A stretch of DNA of 64,000 nucleotides from Streptomyces bottropensis ATCC 25435 (GCF_000383595.1 NZ_KB911581.1:1054001-1118000); one strand, 5' to 3'. Numbered from the stretch's first letter, positions 54,993 to 64,000 are shown. The notes: generated from the letters alone by a model not told the origin. Made by a program: numbers and translations.

Positions 54993-56768
54993 GTGAATCA
55001 GATGCAGGGGCTGCTCCTCGCGGAGCGCTACCGGCTGGTCGACACGATCGGCAGCGGGGGCATGGGACGGGTCTGGCGTGCGCACGATGAGGTGCTGCAC
55101 CGGGCCGTCGCGATCAAGGAGTTGACGGCCGCGCTCTACGTCTCGGAGAGCGACCAGGCCGTCCTGCTGCAACGGACCCGGGCCGAGGCGCGCGCGGCGG
55201 CACGGATCAACCACTCGGCCGTCGTCACCGTGCACGACGTGCTGGAGCACGACAACCGGCCGTGGATCGTCATGGAGCTGGTCGAAGGCGTGTCCCTGGC
55301 CGACGCGGTCAAGGAGCGGGGGCGTGTCGAGGCGCGGGAGGCGGCGCGGATCGGGATGTGGGTGCTGCGCGCGCTGGGCGCCGCCCATCGGGCCGGCGTC
55401 CTGCACCGCGATGTGAAGCCGGGCAACGTCCTGCTCGCCGAGGACGGCCGGGTGCTGCTGACCGACTTCGGTATCGCGCAGGTCGAGGGCGACACGACCA
55501 TCACCCGCACCGGCGAGATCGTCGGATCCGTCGACTACATCGCACCCGAGCGGGTGCGCGGGCACGACCCCGGGCCCGCCTCCGACCTGTGGTCGCTGGG
55601 CGCCACGCTGTACACGGCGGTCGAGGGCAAGTCGCCCTTCCGGCGCACCACTCCGCTCACCACGATGCAGGCCGTGGTGGGCGAGGAGGTCGCCGAACCC
55701 GTGGCGGCCGGGCCGTTGGGGCCCGTCATCACCGCGCTGCTGTGCAAGGACCCGGCCGTACGGCCCCCCGCCGACGAGATCGAGCAGATGCTCGCCGAGG
55801 CGGCGGAGGGGCGGCGGCCCCGGGTGGCGCAGGCGTATGTGCCGACCCGGCAGCAGTCGGCGGGCGCGGTGGACGACACGGGTGGAGCCGCCCTCGCGCC
55901 GGACGGTGCGGAGGGTGGGGGCGCGCGTGGTGCACAGGGCGCGCCCGCCACTCCCGCCACTCCCGGTTCGGATACGGGTGGTGGTGCGCGGGTGCCGGGG
56001 CGCCCCACCGTGGGTGCGGGCTCCGCCGGGGGGCACGCGCCCGCCGCCGGAGGCCACCCTCCCGCCGCCGGTGGCTTCGGCACACCGGCCGCTCCGATGG
56101 CCATGGGCGTCCCGCCCGCGCCGGCCGCCCCCGCCCCGACGCCCACCGCCGGGCGGCGCGGCCGGGTTCGTACGGTCGTGGCCGTACTCCTGCTGGCCGC
56201 GCTGATCGGCGGTGGCGGTGCCGTCGCGATGCACTACGCCGACGCCTGGCGCGCGGGGAGCGGCTCCACGGCCGGCGCGAACGGCGCGGGCGAGGCGGAC
56301 GACGGCGTGCCGCAGGGGTGGGAACGGGTCGAGGACCCGGAGGGTTTCAGCCTCGCCCTGCCCAAGGGGTGGAAGCGGCAGGTGATGGGCACGCAGATCG
56401 ACTACACCCCCGACGACCGTGAGCACTTCCTGCGGATCGCCGTGGACGACGCGCCCGACTTCGACAGCCCGTACCACCACCAGCTCGACCTGGAGGAGCA
56501 GTTGAGAACGGCGAGGCCCGAGTACCGGCGGGTGCGTCTGGAGGAGAACATCTTCCGCGACCGGCCGGGCGCCCTGTGGGACTTCACCTGGACCGCGCCG
56601 GCGAAGGACACGGAGTTCCCCGGGCCGCGCCGGGCGATCGAGCAGATGTATCTCTCCCGGGACGGCGTCGAGTACACGATCTACATGTCCGCGCCCGCCG
56701 GGGACTGGGACACGGCGAAGGAGCAGTTCTACACGGTGCTGCGCAGCTGGCGGCCGGCGCAGAAGTGA
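54993..56768 (+). CDS. Membrane Ser/Thr protein kinase (kinase array, member 3)
   Basis: 591 aa. Complete kinase domain at ~12-275: IGSGGMGRVW, VAIKEL, HRDVKPGN (H138-D140), DFGIAQ, APERVRG. A Gly/Pro/Ala linker follows, then a membrane helix at ~392-412. The extracellular domain (~435-591) has DPEGFSLALPKGWKRQ, with WDFTW and ISPA-like IYMSAPAGDW, matching the sensor domain of the neighbours. GTG 54993 or ATG 55002 gives the short N-terminus QMQGLLLAERYRL; a long upstream reading is not conserved-looking. Confidence 0.92.
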   Translation: MNQMQGLLLAERYRLVDTIGSGGMGRVWRAHDEVLHRAVAIKELTAALYVSESDQAVLLQRTRAEARAAARINHSAVVTVHDVLEHDNRPWIVMELVEGVSLADAVKERGRVEAREAARIGMWVLRALGAAHRAGVLHRDVKPGNVLLAEDGRVLLTDFGIAQVEGDTTITRTGEIVGSVDYIAPERVRGHDPGPASDLWSLGATLYTAVEGKSPFRRTTPLTTMQAVVGEEVAEPVAAGPLGPVITALLCKDPAVRPPADEIEQMLAEAAEGRRPRVAQAYVPTRQQSAGAVDDTGGAALAPDGAEGGGARGAQGAPATPATPGSDTGGGARVPGRPTVGAGSAGGHAPAAGGHPPAAGGFGTPAAPMAMGVPPAPAAPAPTPTAGRRGRVRTVVAVLLLAALIGGGGAVAMHYADAWRAGSGSTAGANGAGEADDGVPQGWERVEDPEGFSLALPKGWKRQVMGTQIDYTPDDREHFLRIAVDDAPDFDSPYHHQLDLEEQLRTARPEYRRVRLEENIFRDRPGALWDFTWTAPAKDTEFPGPRRAIEQMYLSRDGVEYTIYMSAPAGDWDTAKEQFYTVLRSWRPAQK

Positions 56769-56888
56769 GGCGTGGCCGAGCGGTTCGGCGCAGCGCGTGG
56801 GCCTCGCACGCGGCGCTCACGGGTCGCGCCTACGTCGCTTGTCGGCCAGGCCGTCCCGCGGCACCGGAGGGTTCCGGTCCGGTGCGGC

Positions 56889-58694
56889 ATGATGGGGCGT
56901 ATGGGGACCGAGGGGGAGAACGTCCGTCTCATAGCCGGCCGCTACCGGCTGGAGGCCAGGATCGGCCGCGGCGGTATGGGGATCGTGTGGCGCGCCACCG
57001 ACCAGCTCCTCGGCCGGCAGGTGGCGGTCAAGGAGCTGGCCCTCGACGACTCGCTCCCCGAGGAGCGGTCCCGGCAGCGGCGCGAGCGCACCCTGCGGGA
57101 GGCGCGGGCGGTCGCCCGGCTCGGGCACCCGCACATCATCGTCGTGCACGACGTCGTCGAGCAGGACGAACGCCCGTACATCGTCATGGAGTTGATCAAC
57201 GGCGGCTCGCTCGCGGAGCGTGTCGAGGCCGAGGGGCCCGTGGACGCGCGCGAGGCCGCGCGGATCGGGATCGCCCTGCTGGGCGCGCTGCGGCGGGCGC
57301 ACGACGCCGGGGTCCTGCACCGCGACCTCAAACCGGCGAACGTCCTGATGGAGACCGGCACCGACCGGGTCGTCCTCACCGACTTCGGCATCGCCCAGGT
57401 CGCAGGCGCGACCACGCTCACCGAGAGCGGGTCCTTCGTCGGCTCGCCCGAATACACCGCGCCGGAGCGGATGTCCGGGACCCGCACCGGACCGGAGTCC
57501 GACCTGTGGTCGCTGGGCGCGCTGCTGTGTGCCGTGCTCAGCGGGGAATCGCCGTTCCGGCGGGACTCGTTGGGCGGCATCCTGCACGCGGTCGTCGTCG
57601 ACGAGATCCGGCCGCCCGCGCAGGCCGCGCCCCTCCTCCCCGTCGTGCGGGGGCTGCTGGAGCGCGACCCGGACCGGCGGCTCGACGCGGCGGAGGCGGA
57701 ACGGCTGCTGCGGACCTTCCGGGAGACCGGCCGGACACCGAGGACCACCAAGGCCCCGCGGGCGTCTGCCGGTTACACCCCGACCCGGCGGGACGTGCCG
57801 CGCCCCGGGCGGGACGCGCAGAGGAGGGCCGCGGCCGGGCACGCCGCCCAGGACGGGCCGGCGGCGGGCGGACCGTCGCCGTCGGGGCCGCCCTCGCCCG
57901 GCGCCCCCGAGGCGTCCCTGCGGGAGCAGCCCCCGCGGCAGCGGCAACCGCAGTCCGCCCGGACCGTGCTGGTCGCGGCGGCGCTGGTGGCGGCGATGGC
58001 CGGGGCGGGCGTCTCGGCGGCGGCGCTGCTGCTGCGGGACGGGGGCGGCGGGGGCGGCGGCGGCACGCCGAGCAGTTCGGCACCGGGGACGCCGCAGGAG
58101 TCGCGTACGACGCGTGCGCCGGCCACCTCGGGCGGGCCCGGCGCGTCCGGCGGCGCGTCCGGCACACCCGGTACGTCGACGGACGACACGCCGGGCACGT
58201 CGTCCGACGCCACGCCCACGGTGACGCGCTCGCGGGCGGCGACCGGGCCGACCGTGCCCTCGGGGTACCGGCTCGCCGAGGACGAGCGGGGCTTCAGCCT
58301 CGCCGTGCCGGACGGCTTCACACGGGACCCGCAGGGGGAGCGGGTCTTCTACCTGTCGCCGGGGGAGGTGATCCGTATCGGCGTCAAGCTCGACGACCCG
58401 CAGGAGGGCGGACCGGCCGGCGTGATGCGGCGCGCCCACGAGAAGGGGCCCTCGACGAATCCCGGTTACCGCGACGGCAGGGTCACCGAGACCACGCACG
58501 GCGGGCGCCCCGCCGCGCGCTGGGAGTTCACCTGGGACGGCTTCAGCGCGACGGAGGGGCCCCGGCACACCTACGACCTGTGCTGGGAGCAGGACGGGCG
58601 GCTGTACGACGTGTGGGTGTCGGCGCCGGTCGGGAAGGTGAGCGAGGCGAAGGAGTACTTCGACGTGGCGGTGGACACGTTCGTACGCGGCTGA
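56889..58694 (+). CDS. Membrane Ser/Thr protein kinase (kinase array, member 4)
   Basis: 601 aa from ATG 56889 (ATG 56892 or 56901 are equally plausible). Kinase domain ~17-285: IGRGGMGIVW, VAVKEL, HRDLKPAN (H144-D146), DFGIAQ, APERMSG. Arg/Pro-rich linker; membrane helix ~359-382. The extracellular domain (~465-601) has DERGFSLAVPDGFTRD, WEFTWDG and VWVSAPVGKVSEA. It follows member 3 by 120 bp and is probably transcribed with it. Confidence 0.92.
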   Translation: MMGRMGTEGENVRLIAGRYRLEARIGRGGMGIVWRATDQLLGRQVAVKELALDDSLPEERSRQRRERTLREARAVARLGHPHIIVVHDVVEQDERPYIVMELINGGSLAERVEAEGPVDAREAARIGIALLGALRRAHDAGVLHRDLKPANVLMETGTDRVVLTDFGIAQVAGATTLTESGSFVGSPEYTAPERMSGTRTGPESDLWSLGALLCAVLSGESPFRRDSLGGILHAVVVDEIRPPAQAAPLLPVVRGLLERDPDRRLDAAEAERLLRTFRETGRTPRTTKAPRASAGYTPTRRDVPRPGRDAQRRAAAGHAAQDGPAAGGPSPSGPPSPGAPEASLREQPPRQRQPQSARTVLVAAALVAAMAGAGVSAAALLLRDGGGGGGGGTPSSSAPGTPQESRTTRAPATSGGPGASGGASGTPGTSTDDTPGTSSDATPTVTRSRAATGPTVPSGYRLAEDERGFSLAVPDGFTRDPQGERVFYLSPGEVIRIGVKLDDPQEGGPAGVMRRAHEKGPSTNPGYRDGRVTETTHGGRPAARWEFTWDGFSATEGPRHTYDLCWEQDGRLYDVWVSAPVGKVSEAKEYFDVAVDTFVRG

Positions 58695-58856
58695 GCGCGC
58701 CGCCCCCCAGCGTGGCTGGGCGTCGTCCTCTTATGCGGTCGGCCAGTACGTCCGTTCGTGTCAAACCGGATATATGTGGCGTTCCGCGTCACGGGTCTGT
58801 GACCGGAAAGCGACGGGGGTGGATGTCGACGCGCTCGCCGCGATACAGATGAGCGT

Positions 58857-60575
58857 ATGAGCAGCAACGGGGGCGCCCCTTACGGATCCGGCTACGGGTC
58901 GGACGAGCCGACGAGTTTCGGACTGCAACCGCCGCAGCCGAGCGTGCCGTACCCGGGCAACCCGTATGCCCAGCCGACCGGGGTGGTGGCACAGCCGGCG
59001 CCGTCGTCACCGGTAGGGCCGACGGTGCAGCCACCAGTACAGTCCGCTGCGCCCTCACAACCCCCGCAGGACTCCGGCACCGGACGCCTGATCGCGGGGC
59101 GCTACCGGCTGCTCGCCAAGCTCGGCCATGGCGGCATGGGCACGGTGTGGCGGGCGAAGGACGAGACGGTGGATCGTGAGGTCGCCGTCAAGGAGCCTCG
59201 CGTACCGGACCATCTTCCCGAGCGTGAACGGGCCAACGCCTTCGAGCGGATGCGCCGTGAGGCCCGTGCGGCGGCCCGGCTCGACCATCCGTCGGTCGTG
59301 AACGTGCATGACGTGGCGGTCGTGGACGGCCAGCCGTGGATCGTGATGGAACTCGTCCGGGGACGTTCGCTCGGCGACGCGCTCCAGGAGGGCACCCTCG
59401 GGGTGCGCGACGCGGCGAGAATCGGCCTCGACGTGCTCGGCGCGCTGGAGGCGGCGCACGCGGCGGGCATCCTGCACCGGGACGTCAAGCCGGACAACGT
59501 CCTCCTCGGCCGCCACGACCGGGTCGTCCTCACCGACTTCGGCATCGCCCAGATCGAGGGCGAGACGAACCTGACGGACACCGGGGGCATCGTCGGCTCG
59601 CCCGAGTACATCGCCCCCGAGCGGGTGCTGGGCCAGCGGCCCGGCCCCGCCTCGGACCTCTGGTCGCTCGGCGTCGTCCTCTACGCGGCCACCGAGGGCG
59701 TGTCGCCGTTCCGGCGCAGCAACACGCCGGCGACCCTGCAGTCCGTCCTCAACGCCACGCCGGCGGCGCCCGCCTCGGCCACCGGCCCGCTCGCCGAGGC
59801 CATCAACGGCCTGCTGCAGAAGGACCCGGCGCGCCGCCCGGCCGCCGCCCGTGTCCGTGAGCTGCTGGAGGCGGCCGCGAACCCGCCGGCGCCCGCGCCC
59901 ACCCGGCCTATTCCGCAGGCCGCCGGGACCCCGGCCGGTGACTTTCGGGGCATCCGGGTCGGCGCCAAGACCCTGACCGGGCTCGGCGCGGTGGTCGTCG
60001 CGGCGGCGGTGACGGCGTACCTGGTGATCGCCGACCCCTTCGCGGGGCCCCTGCCGGACGGCTGGAAGCAGCGGGACCTCGGTGCGAAGGTCGCCGCGAG
60101 CGTGGGCGTGCCCGGGGACTTCGTGAAGGACACGTTCGAGCCGGACGCCACGGACGGCACCTTCGCGCAGTACAGCGACCCCAGCGGGCTGATCCGGATC
60201 AACGTCGACCGGGACATCGAGGCGGACGACAAGGACAACGAGATCCCGGGCAACGCGCTGGACAAGGCGTACGCCGACTGGGAGGTGGTCAAGGACGGCG
60301 AGTACACCCTGGACATCGCCGACACGCCGACGCCGAAGGGGCGGCCGCAGGAGGCCCGGTTCAAGGACCGGGACGCCGCCGAGAACACCATCGTGTACAC
60401 GACCACGGACACCCGGGCCCCGCGCCGGCGTGAGGCGCGGGTTCTGTACTACAAGGCGCGCAACGGCGACGTCTACCGGGTCTGGATCGACTATCCGGGC
60501 AAGGGGCACTTCACCGGCCAGGGCCGCGAGATCGCGCGTACGGTCCTCGCGAACCTGGAGTTCAAGCACACGTAG
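58857..60575 (+). CDS. Membrane Ser/Thr protein kinase (kinase array, member 5)
   Basis: 572 aa. Unlike its neighbours, it has a Pro/Gln/Ser-rich N-terminal arm of about 76 residues before the kinase domain (~80-345: LGHGGMGTVW, VAVKEP, HRDVKPDN with H207-D209, DFGIAQ, APERVLG). Membrane helix ~375-394. The extracellular part (~400-572) has GVPGDFVKDTF, NVDRDIEADDKD and YKARNGDVYRVWIDYPG. The last gene of the array, it converges on the esterase gene with only 4 bp between stops. Confidence 0.92.
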   Translation: MSSNGGAPYGSGYGSDEPTSFGLQPPQPSVPYPGNPYAQPTGVVAQPAPSSPVGPTVQPPVQSAAPSQPPQDSGTGRLIAGRYRLLAKLGHGGMGTVWRAKDETVDREVAVKEPRVPDHLPERERANAFERMRREARAAARLDHPSVVNVHDVAVVDGQPWIVMELVRGRSLGDALQEGTLGVRDAARIGLDVLGALEAAHAAGILHRDVKPDNVLLGRHDRVVLTDFGIAQIEGETNLTDTGGIVGSPEYIAPERVLGQRPGPASDLWSLGVVLYAATEGVSPFRRSNTPATLQSVLNATPAAPASATGPLAEAINGLLQKDPARRPAAARVRELLEAAANPPAPAPTRPIPQAAGTPAGDFRGIRVGAKTLTGLGAVVVAAAVTAYLVIADPFAGPLPDGWKQRDLGAKVAASVGVPGDFVKDTFEPDATDGTFAQYSDPSGLIRINVDRDIEADDKDNEIPGNALDKAYADWEVVKDGEYTLDIADTPTPKGRPQEARFKDRDAAENTIVYTTTDTRAPRRREARVLYYKARNGDVYRVWIDYPGKGHFTGQGREIARTVLANLEFKHT

Positions 60576-60579
60576 GCGC

Positions 60580-61524
60580 TCAGTACGTCCTCTCGGCGAT
60601 CCACGACATGACCCGCTCGGCCACCTTCGGATCGTCCAGCAGCGCCGCGCCGTGCGCCGAACCGGGCACCGTCTTCACCGTCACCCCGTTGGCGGGCATG
60701 TTGTGGTCCCTCTCCTCGGCCGCTTCGAGGTCGAGCGAGGGCCGGACGGGTGCGGCGTCGCCCTTGGAGTGGACCAGGTACATGGGGGCGTCGTCGGCAC
60801 CGGAGGCCCGGCTCTTGGCCGCCATGTCGTTCCAGGTCTCCCGGCAGTCGGGGGGCGTGGACGCGGTGTCGGGCTCCTTCGCCGGCGCCCGCGTGTCCGA
60901 GCCTGTGTCCGGCTTCCCCTCCGGGGAGCAGCGCGCCAGAATCACGGCGTTGTCGCGGAGCCTGCGCTGCCGGTCCGTCGCGGTGGCGGCGTTGCCGTCC
61001 CGCCACGCGCGGTACGGGGCGACCACGGGGGACAACCCCACCACGCCGTCGAGACCGTGCACACCGGACCGGTACGTCGCCACGCTGGTCGCGATCTGGC
61101 CCCCGGAGGAGGAACCCAGGAGCACCATCCGGTTGACGTCGAGGTCGAAGTCGGCGGCGTGGTCGCGGATCCAGTCGAGCGCGGACAGGGCGTCGGTCCG
61201 CTGGGCCGGCCAGGGGGCGTCGTGGTTCAGCCGGTAGTCGACGGCGAAGACGGCGTACCCGGCGTCCGCGAAGGCACGCGACCAGGTGGCCCAGCCGGTG
61301 TCCTCGTGCCAGTATCCGCCGTGCAGGATCACGAGGCCCGGCTGCCTGCCGTCCCGCTCCTCGCCGGCGGCGTTCCAGTAGGCGTCGAGGGTCTGCCGGG
61401 TGTGCGAACCGTAGGAGTACGTGGCCTCGTCGCGGCCGGCGGCCGCGCTGTCGCGCGTGTCGGAGATGAGAAGCGCCGCGACCGCCGCAGCGCTAAGAAA
61501 CAGACAACCCCAGAGGCGACGCAC
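60580..61524 (-). CDS. Secreted alpha/beta hydrolase (esterase/acylhydrolase)
   Basis: 314 aa. GTG 61524 is favoured (AAGGG nine bases upstream); GTG 61530 is close. N-terminal signal or anchor RRLWGCLFLSAAAVAALLI. Hydrolase motifs: LVILHGGYWHEDTG (oxyanion hole), nucleophile LLGSSSGGQ, and a late PGSAHGAALLDDP with the catalytic His. HGGYW and the overall plan resemble BD-FAE-like carbohydrate or small-ester esterases. A longer open frame to 63414 is a shadow of the divergent gene. Confidence 0.85.
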   Translation of the reverse strand: MRRLWGCLFLSAAAVAALLISDTRDSAAAGRDEATYSYGSHTRQTLDAYWNAAGEERDGRQPGLVILHGGYWHEDTGWATWSRAFADAGYAVFAVDYRLNHDAPWPAQRTDALSALDWIRDHAADFDLDVNRMVLLGSSSGGQIATSVATYRSGVHGLDGVVGLSPVVAPYRAWRDGNAATATDRQRRLRDNAVILARCSPEGKPDTGSDTRAPAKEPDTASTPPDCRETWNDMAAKSRASGADDAPMYLVHSKGDAAPVRPSLDLEAAEERDHNMPANGVTVKTVPGSAHGAALLDDPKVAERVMSWIAERTY

Positions 61525-61735
61525 GGCCACCAGCCCTTCGCATACGACCCGACGGCAGGCGTCCGTTGTCCCCGGGGCGCGGGATCCGATCGAGGCGTCC
61601 GCGTCCGCTCGTGGCGCGAAGAGTCCACAGGGGGAGCGCCCACACGGCCTGCTCGCGTGCGCACCCGGACTATAGGCGGCGGGCTCGAACAATTGCCAAG
61701 CGGGGTACGGGGGTTGCGGTGAAAATGCCCGCTCT

Positions 61736-61757
61736 CGAAAACAATGGTGGGTTTTCG
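61736..61757. promoter_or_regulatory. AT-rich palindrome in the esterase/DAGK divergent region
   Basis: CGAAAAC-N8-GTTTTCG, perfect 7-bp arms. It is the one conspicuous element of the 372-bp gap 61525-61896, which otherwise shows no gene. The position suggests an operator serving one or both divergent promoters. Confidence 0.4.
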
Positions 61758-61896
61758 CTGCGACGGCGTGGTCCGCCGTGTGCGCGCGGGACGGCCGAGG
61801 ACGACGCGGCCGGTGTCCAGGAGGCATCGCTTTGTCCGGCCTCTTGCCCCTAACATGCCGTGTCAAGTGCATGATCGGCGCGAGGGGCGAGCGAGC

Positions 61897-63288
61897 GTGG
61901 GCATCGAACACCTGGACGTGCGGGCTCACGCGAGACAGCGCTGGGCGGCCAGGGCCGCGCTCGGCTGCGCCGCGCTCGCCGTACTGCTGCCGCTCGGCTA
62001 TGCGCGCGGCGCGAGCCTGCTGCTCGTCGCGGGCGTCGTACTGGGTGCCGGACTCACCGTGGCCGCGCTGTGGTGGGTGCTGATCCACCGCGGGGCCGTC
62101 CGGGTCGCGGCGGGCGTGCTGGCCGTGGCCGCGCCGGTCGGCGTCATCTGGTGGTTCGCCGTCGCCAACCTGCTGTGGGTGGTGATCGTCTCCGCCGGGC
62201 TGTGGGCCGTGGCCGTCTGGTCCGGCAAGTTCGCCCTCAGCAGCACCAAGTCCCACCAGGTGCATGTGCCCGAGCACCGCACCCCCGCCCCCATCCGGCC
62301 CTTCCTCATCATGAACCCCAGGTCGGGGGGCGGGAAGGTCGAGCGTTTCCGGCTGAAGGAACGCGCCGAGCGGCTCGGCGCCACGGTCCATCTGCTCGAC
62401 CCCGCGCACCACGAGGACGTCGCCGTACTGGCCCGCGACGCCGTCAGGAACGGCGCCGACCTCCTCGGTGTCGCGGGCGGCGACGGCACCCAGGCCCAGG
62501 TCGCCGCCATCGCGGCCGCGTACGACGTCCCCCTCCTCGTCATCTCCGCCGGTACCCGCAACCACTTCGCCATGGACCTCGGCCTCGACCGCGACAACCC
62601 CGCCGCCTGCCTCGACGCGCTCACCGACAAGGGTGTCGAGCTGCACGTCGACCTCGGCTACGCCAGCGGCCACCCGTTCGTCAACAACGCCTCCTTCGGC
62701 GCGTACGCCGCCGTCGTGCAGAGCCCCGCCTACCGCGACGACAAGGTCCGCACCACTTTGGAACTGCTGCCCGAACTGCTCACGCACCAGCGGGGCCCGC
62801 GGCTCACCGCCCGGATCGGGGACGCCGTCATCGACGCGCCGCAGGCCGTCCTCGTCAGCAACAACGTCTACCGCAGCGACGACCTCGTGGGCCTCGGCCG
62901 CCGTGAGCGGCTGGACGCCGGGGTGCTGGGCGTCGTCGGAGTGCGCGTCGACAGCGCGGCCGAGGCCGCCGGGATGGTCCTCGGCCCGAACGCCCCCGGG
63001 CTCAGCCTCCTCGTCGCGGACGAGATCGTCGTCGAGGCCGACCGGCCCGAGATCGAGGTCGGTGTCGACGGTGAGGCCCTCCTGCTGCCCACCCCCGTCC
63101 ACTGCCGGGTCTCGCCCAAGGCCCTGCGCGTCCGTGTGCCCCGGGACCGGCCCGGCGTCCCCGAGCCCAAGCCGCCCCTGGACTGGCGCCGGCTGCGCAA
63201 GCTCGCCGCCGCGGTCGGCCGCACGGCCCTGCCCAAGCACCGCGAACGCTACGGCTGGGCGCAGCGGTTGTGGGACCGCTGGCGTTAG
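61897..63288 (+). CDS. Diacylglycerol kinase family membrane protein
   Basis: 463 aa from GTG 61897 (GAGGGGCGAGC upstream). Four hydrophobic helices (~20-105) precede a DAGK catalytic domain (~135-430) with FLIMNPRSGGGKVERF, LGVAGGDGTQAQVA (nucleotide-binding GGDGT) and VNNASFGAYA. LcB5/DgkA-like soluble lipid kinases usually lack the N-terminal helices, so this is a membrane-tethered variant. It probably phosphorylates a lipid alcohol. A 32-bp tandem duplication spans its stop codon. Confidence 0.88.
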   Translation: MGIEHLDVRAHARQRWAARAALGCAALAVLLPLGYARGASLLLVAGVVLGAGLTVAALWWVLIHRGAVRVAAGVLAVAAPVGVIWWFAVANLLWVVIVSAGLWAVAVWSGKFALSSTKSHQVHVPEHRTPAPIRPFLIMNPRSGGGKVERFRLKERAERLGATVHLLDPAHHEDVAVLARDAVRNGADLLGVAGGDGTQAQVAAIAAAYDVPLLVISAGTRNHFAMDLGLDRDNPAACLDALTDKGVELHVDLGYASGHPFVNNASFGAYAAVVQSPAYRDDKVRTTLELLPELLTHQRGPRLTARIGDAVIDAPQAVLVSNNVYRSDDLVGLGRRERLDAGVLGVVGVRVDSAAEAAGMVLGPNAPGLSLLVADEIVVEADRPEIEVGVDGEALLLPTPVHCRVSPKALRVRVPRDRPGVPEPKPPLDWRRLRKLAAAVGRTALPKHRERYGWAQRLWDRWR

Positions 63289-63330
63289 GCGTCCGGCGGT
63301 TGTGGGACCGCTGGCGTTAGGCGTCCGGCG
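63264..63330. repeat. 32-bp tandem duplication across the DAGK stop codon
   Basis: A 35-bp sequence beginning GCGGTTGTGGGACCGCTGGC occurs at 63264-63298 and again, identical, at 63296-63330. It duplicates the last codons LWDRWR plus stop just downstream of the gene. Perfect identity suggests a recent event. Confidence 0.85.
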
Positions 63331-63534
63331 TGGCGGACGTGCACACCGTGCCCCGGGGGGCGACCCGCGGTTTCGCACAAGGTGATCCACGCCGCATCCG
63401 CCCCCGTACGGCACCGCCCGCCGCGCTGATCAGCGACTTCGTTGCCAGCGATCACTGGCGTGATGGGTGGACCCGGTGAAACCCTGTTACCGCCGGGTAC
63501 CCAAAGTCGTCCGGTCCGGAATACCCTGCGCGTC

Positions 63535-64000
63535 ATGACGGACTCGCAGGCCCCCGAAAAGACCGGCACGACCATCACGGGAACGACCGGCACGGCACGG
63601 ACGACCGGCACCAACCCCCTCGCGGCAGCCCCGCAGGGCGCCCGTACCGCCGCCGATGTGGTCACCCCCGAACTGGTCGCCCAGCTCACCAAGGGCGTGG
63701 TCGGCTCCGGCCGGACCGCCAACCACACGCCCTTCACCGGTGAGAAGCTGGCCGACCTGCCGGAGTCCACCCCCGAGGACGTGGCGACGGCCTACGAGCG
63801 GGCCCGCGCCGCCCAGGCCGTCTGGGCCCAGCGACCGGTGCGCGAGCGCGCCGCCGTCCTGCTCCGCTTCCACGACCTGGTGCTGGAGCGCCAGGGCGAG
63901 GTGCTCGACCTCATCCAGCTGGAGACCGGCAAGGCCCGTCTGCACGCCCACGAGGAGGTCCAGGCCGTCGCGGTCGCCGCCCGGCACTACGGCCGCAAGG
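63535..64000 (+). CDS. gabD: Succinate-semialdehyde dehydrogenase, 5' part (cut by window end)
   Basis: The first 155 codons only. A Thr/Gly-rich N-terminal arm of ~30 residues (TGTTITGTTGTARTTG) is followed by VTPELVAQLTKGVV, GEKLADLPESTPEDVATAYERARAAQAVW and LIQLETGKARLHAHEEV, typical of the N-terminal domain of actinobacterial GabD2-like aldehyde dehydrogenases. The active-site Glu and Cys lie beyond the window. ATG 63535. Confidence 0.85.
   Translation, partial: MTDSQAPEKTGTTITGTTGTARTTGTNPLAAAPQGARTAADVVTPELVAQLTKGVVGSGRTANHTPFTGEKLADLPESTPEDVATAYERARAAQAVWAQRPVRERAAVLLRFHDLVLERQGEVLDLIQLETGKARLHAHEEVQAVAVAARHYGRK

Noticed and set aside
60580..63414. 944-aa minus-strand ORF
   Set aside because: It is the esterase frame extended through the antisense of the lipid kinase gene; GC-rich DNA leaves such frames open.

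Overview
The window is chromosomal DNA of a Streptomyces, or a very close relative. The evidence is very high GC with strongly G/C-biased third codon positions, frequent GTG starts with purine-rich Shine-Dalgarno sites, and the developmental genes whiD, bldM and shbA side by side. A His-tailed GroEL1 under two CIRCE boxes and a lone TTA codon point the same way. From memory, the gene order follows the S. coelicolor stretch from rplM to the succinate-semialdehyde dehydrogenase gene, with a xylan-utilisation block and other accessory genes between the core segments. No tRNA, rRNA, CRISPR array, insertion sequence or prophage was recognised.

Layout. 1-15.2 kb is a core block. It holds ribosomal proteins L13 and S9 (rplM, rpsI), amino-sugar and cell-wall supply (glmM, glmS, alr, an L,D-transpeptidase), cofactor genes (coaA, acpS, nnr), a DUF389 membrane protein and an alpha/beta hydrolase. 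14.3-18.6 kb carries the tRNA t6A genes tsaE, tsaB and tsaD with rimI, interrupted by a 64-codon gene behind two palindromes and by a degenerate transpeptidase-like protein on the other strand. 19.2-27.9 kb is a xylan module: a GH3 beta-xylosidase, two permeases and a binding lipoprotein (bxlA, G, F, E) diverging from a LacI-type regulator (bxlR), then a secreted GH10-CBM2 xylanase. CGAA-N3-TTCG palindromes precede both transcription units. 28-34.6 kb has an LCP wall ligase, an ECF42-type sigma factor with its DGPF partner, a methyltransferase and two tandem polysaccharide deacetylase lipoproteins.

34.6-36.9 kb is groES-groEL1. 36.9-40.3 kb holds an ABM-SnoaL fusion, an SDR, a MOSC protein and a divergent LysR regulator. 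40.4-42.6 kb is the developmental cluster whiD / bldM / shbA, including a textbook sigma-BldN promoter. 42.7-49.3 kb holds guaB, guaB3, a sugar-nucleotide dehydrogenase lacking its catalytic cysteine, and glpD. 49.4-60.6 kb is an array of five co-oriented membrane Ser/Thr kinase genes, one of which encodes a pseudokinase with a roughly 300-residue insertion. The window ends with a secreted esterase, a diacylglycerol-kinase-family membrane protein and the start of a succinate-semialdehyde dehydrogenase gene.

The strongest candidates for new biology are the pseudokinase in the kinase array, the ECF42-DGPF module with its matching promoter and a start codon inside a hairpin, the bxl operator set and the bxlA start hairpin, several proteins that keep a fold but lose the catalytic residue, the paired palindromes ahead of the 64-aa gene, and an intergenic repeat family present in at least eight copies. 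All functional calls are by reading sequence; no database search was run.
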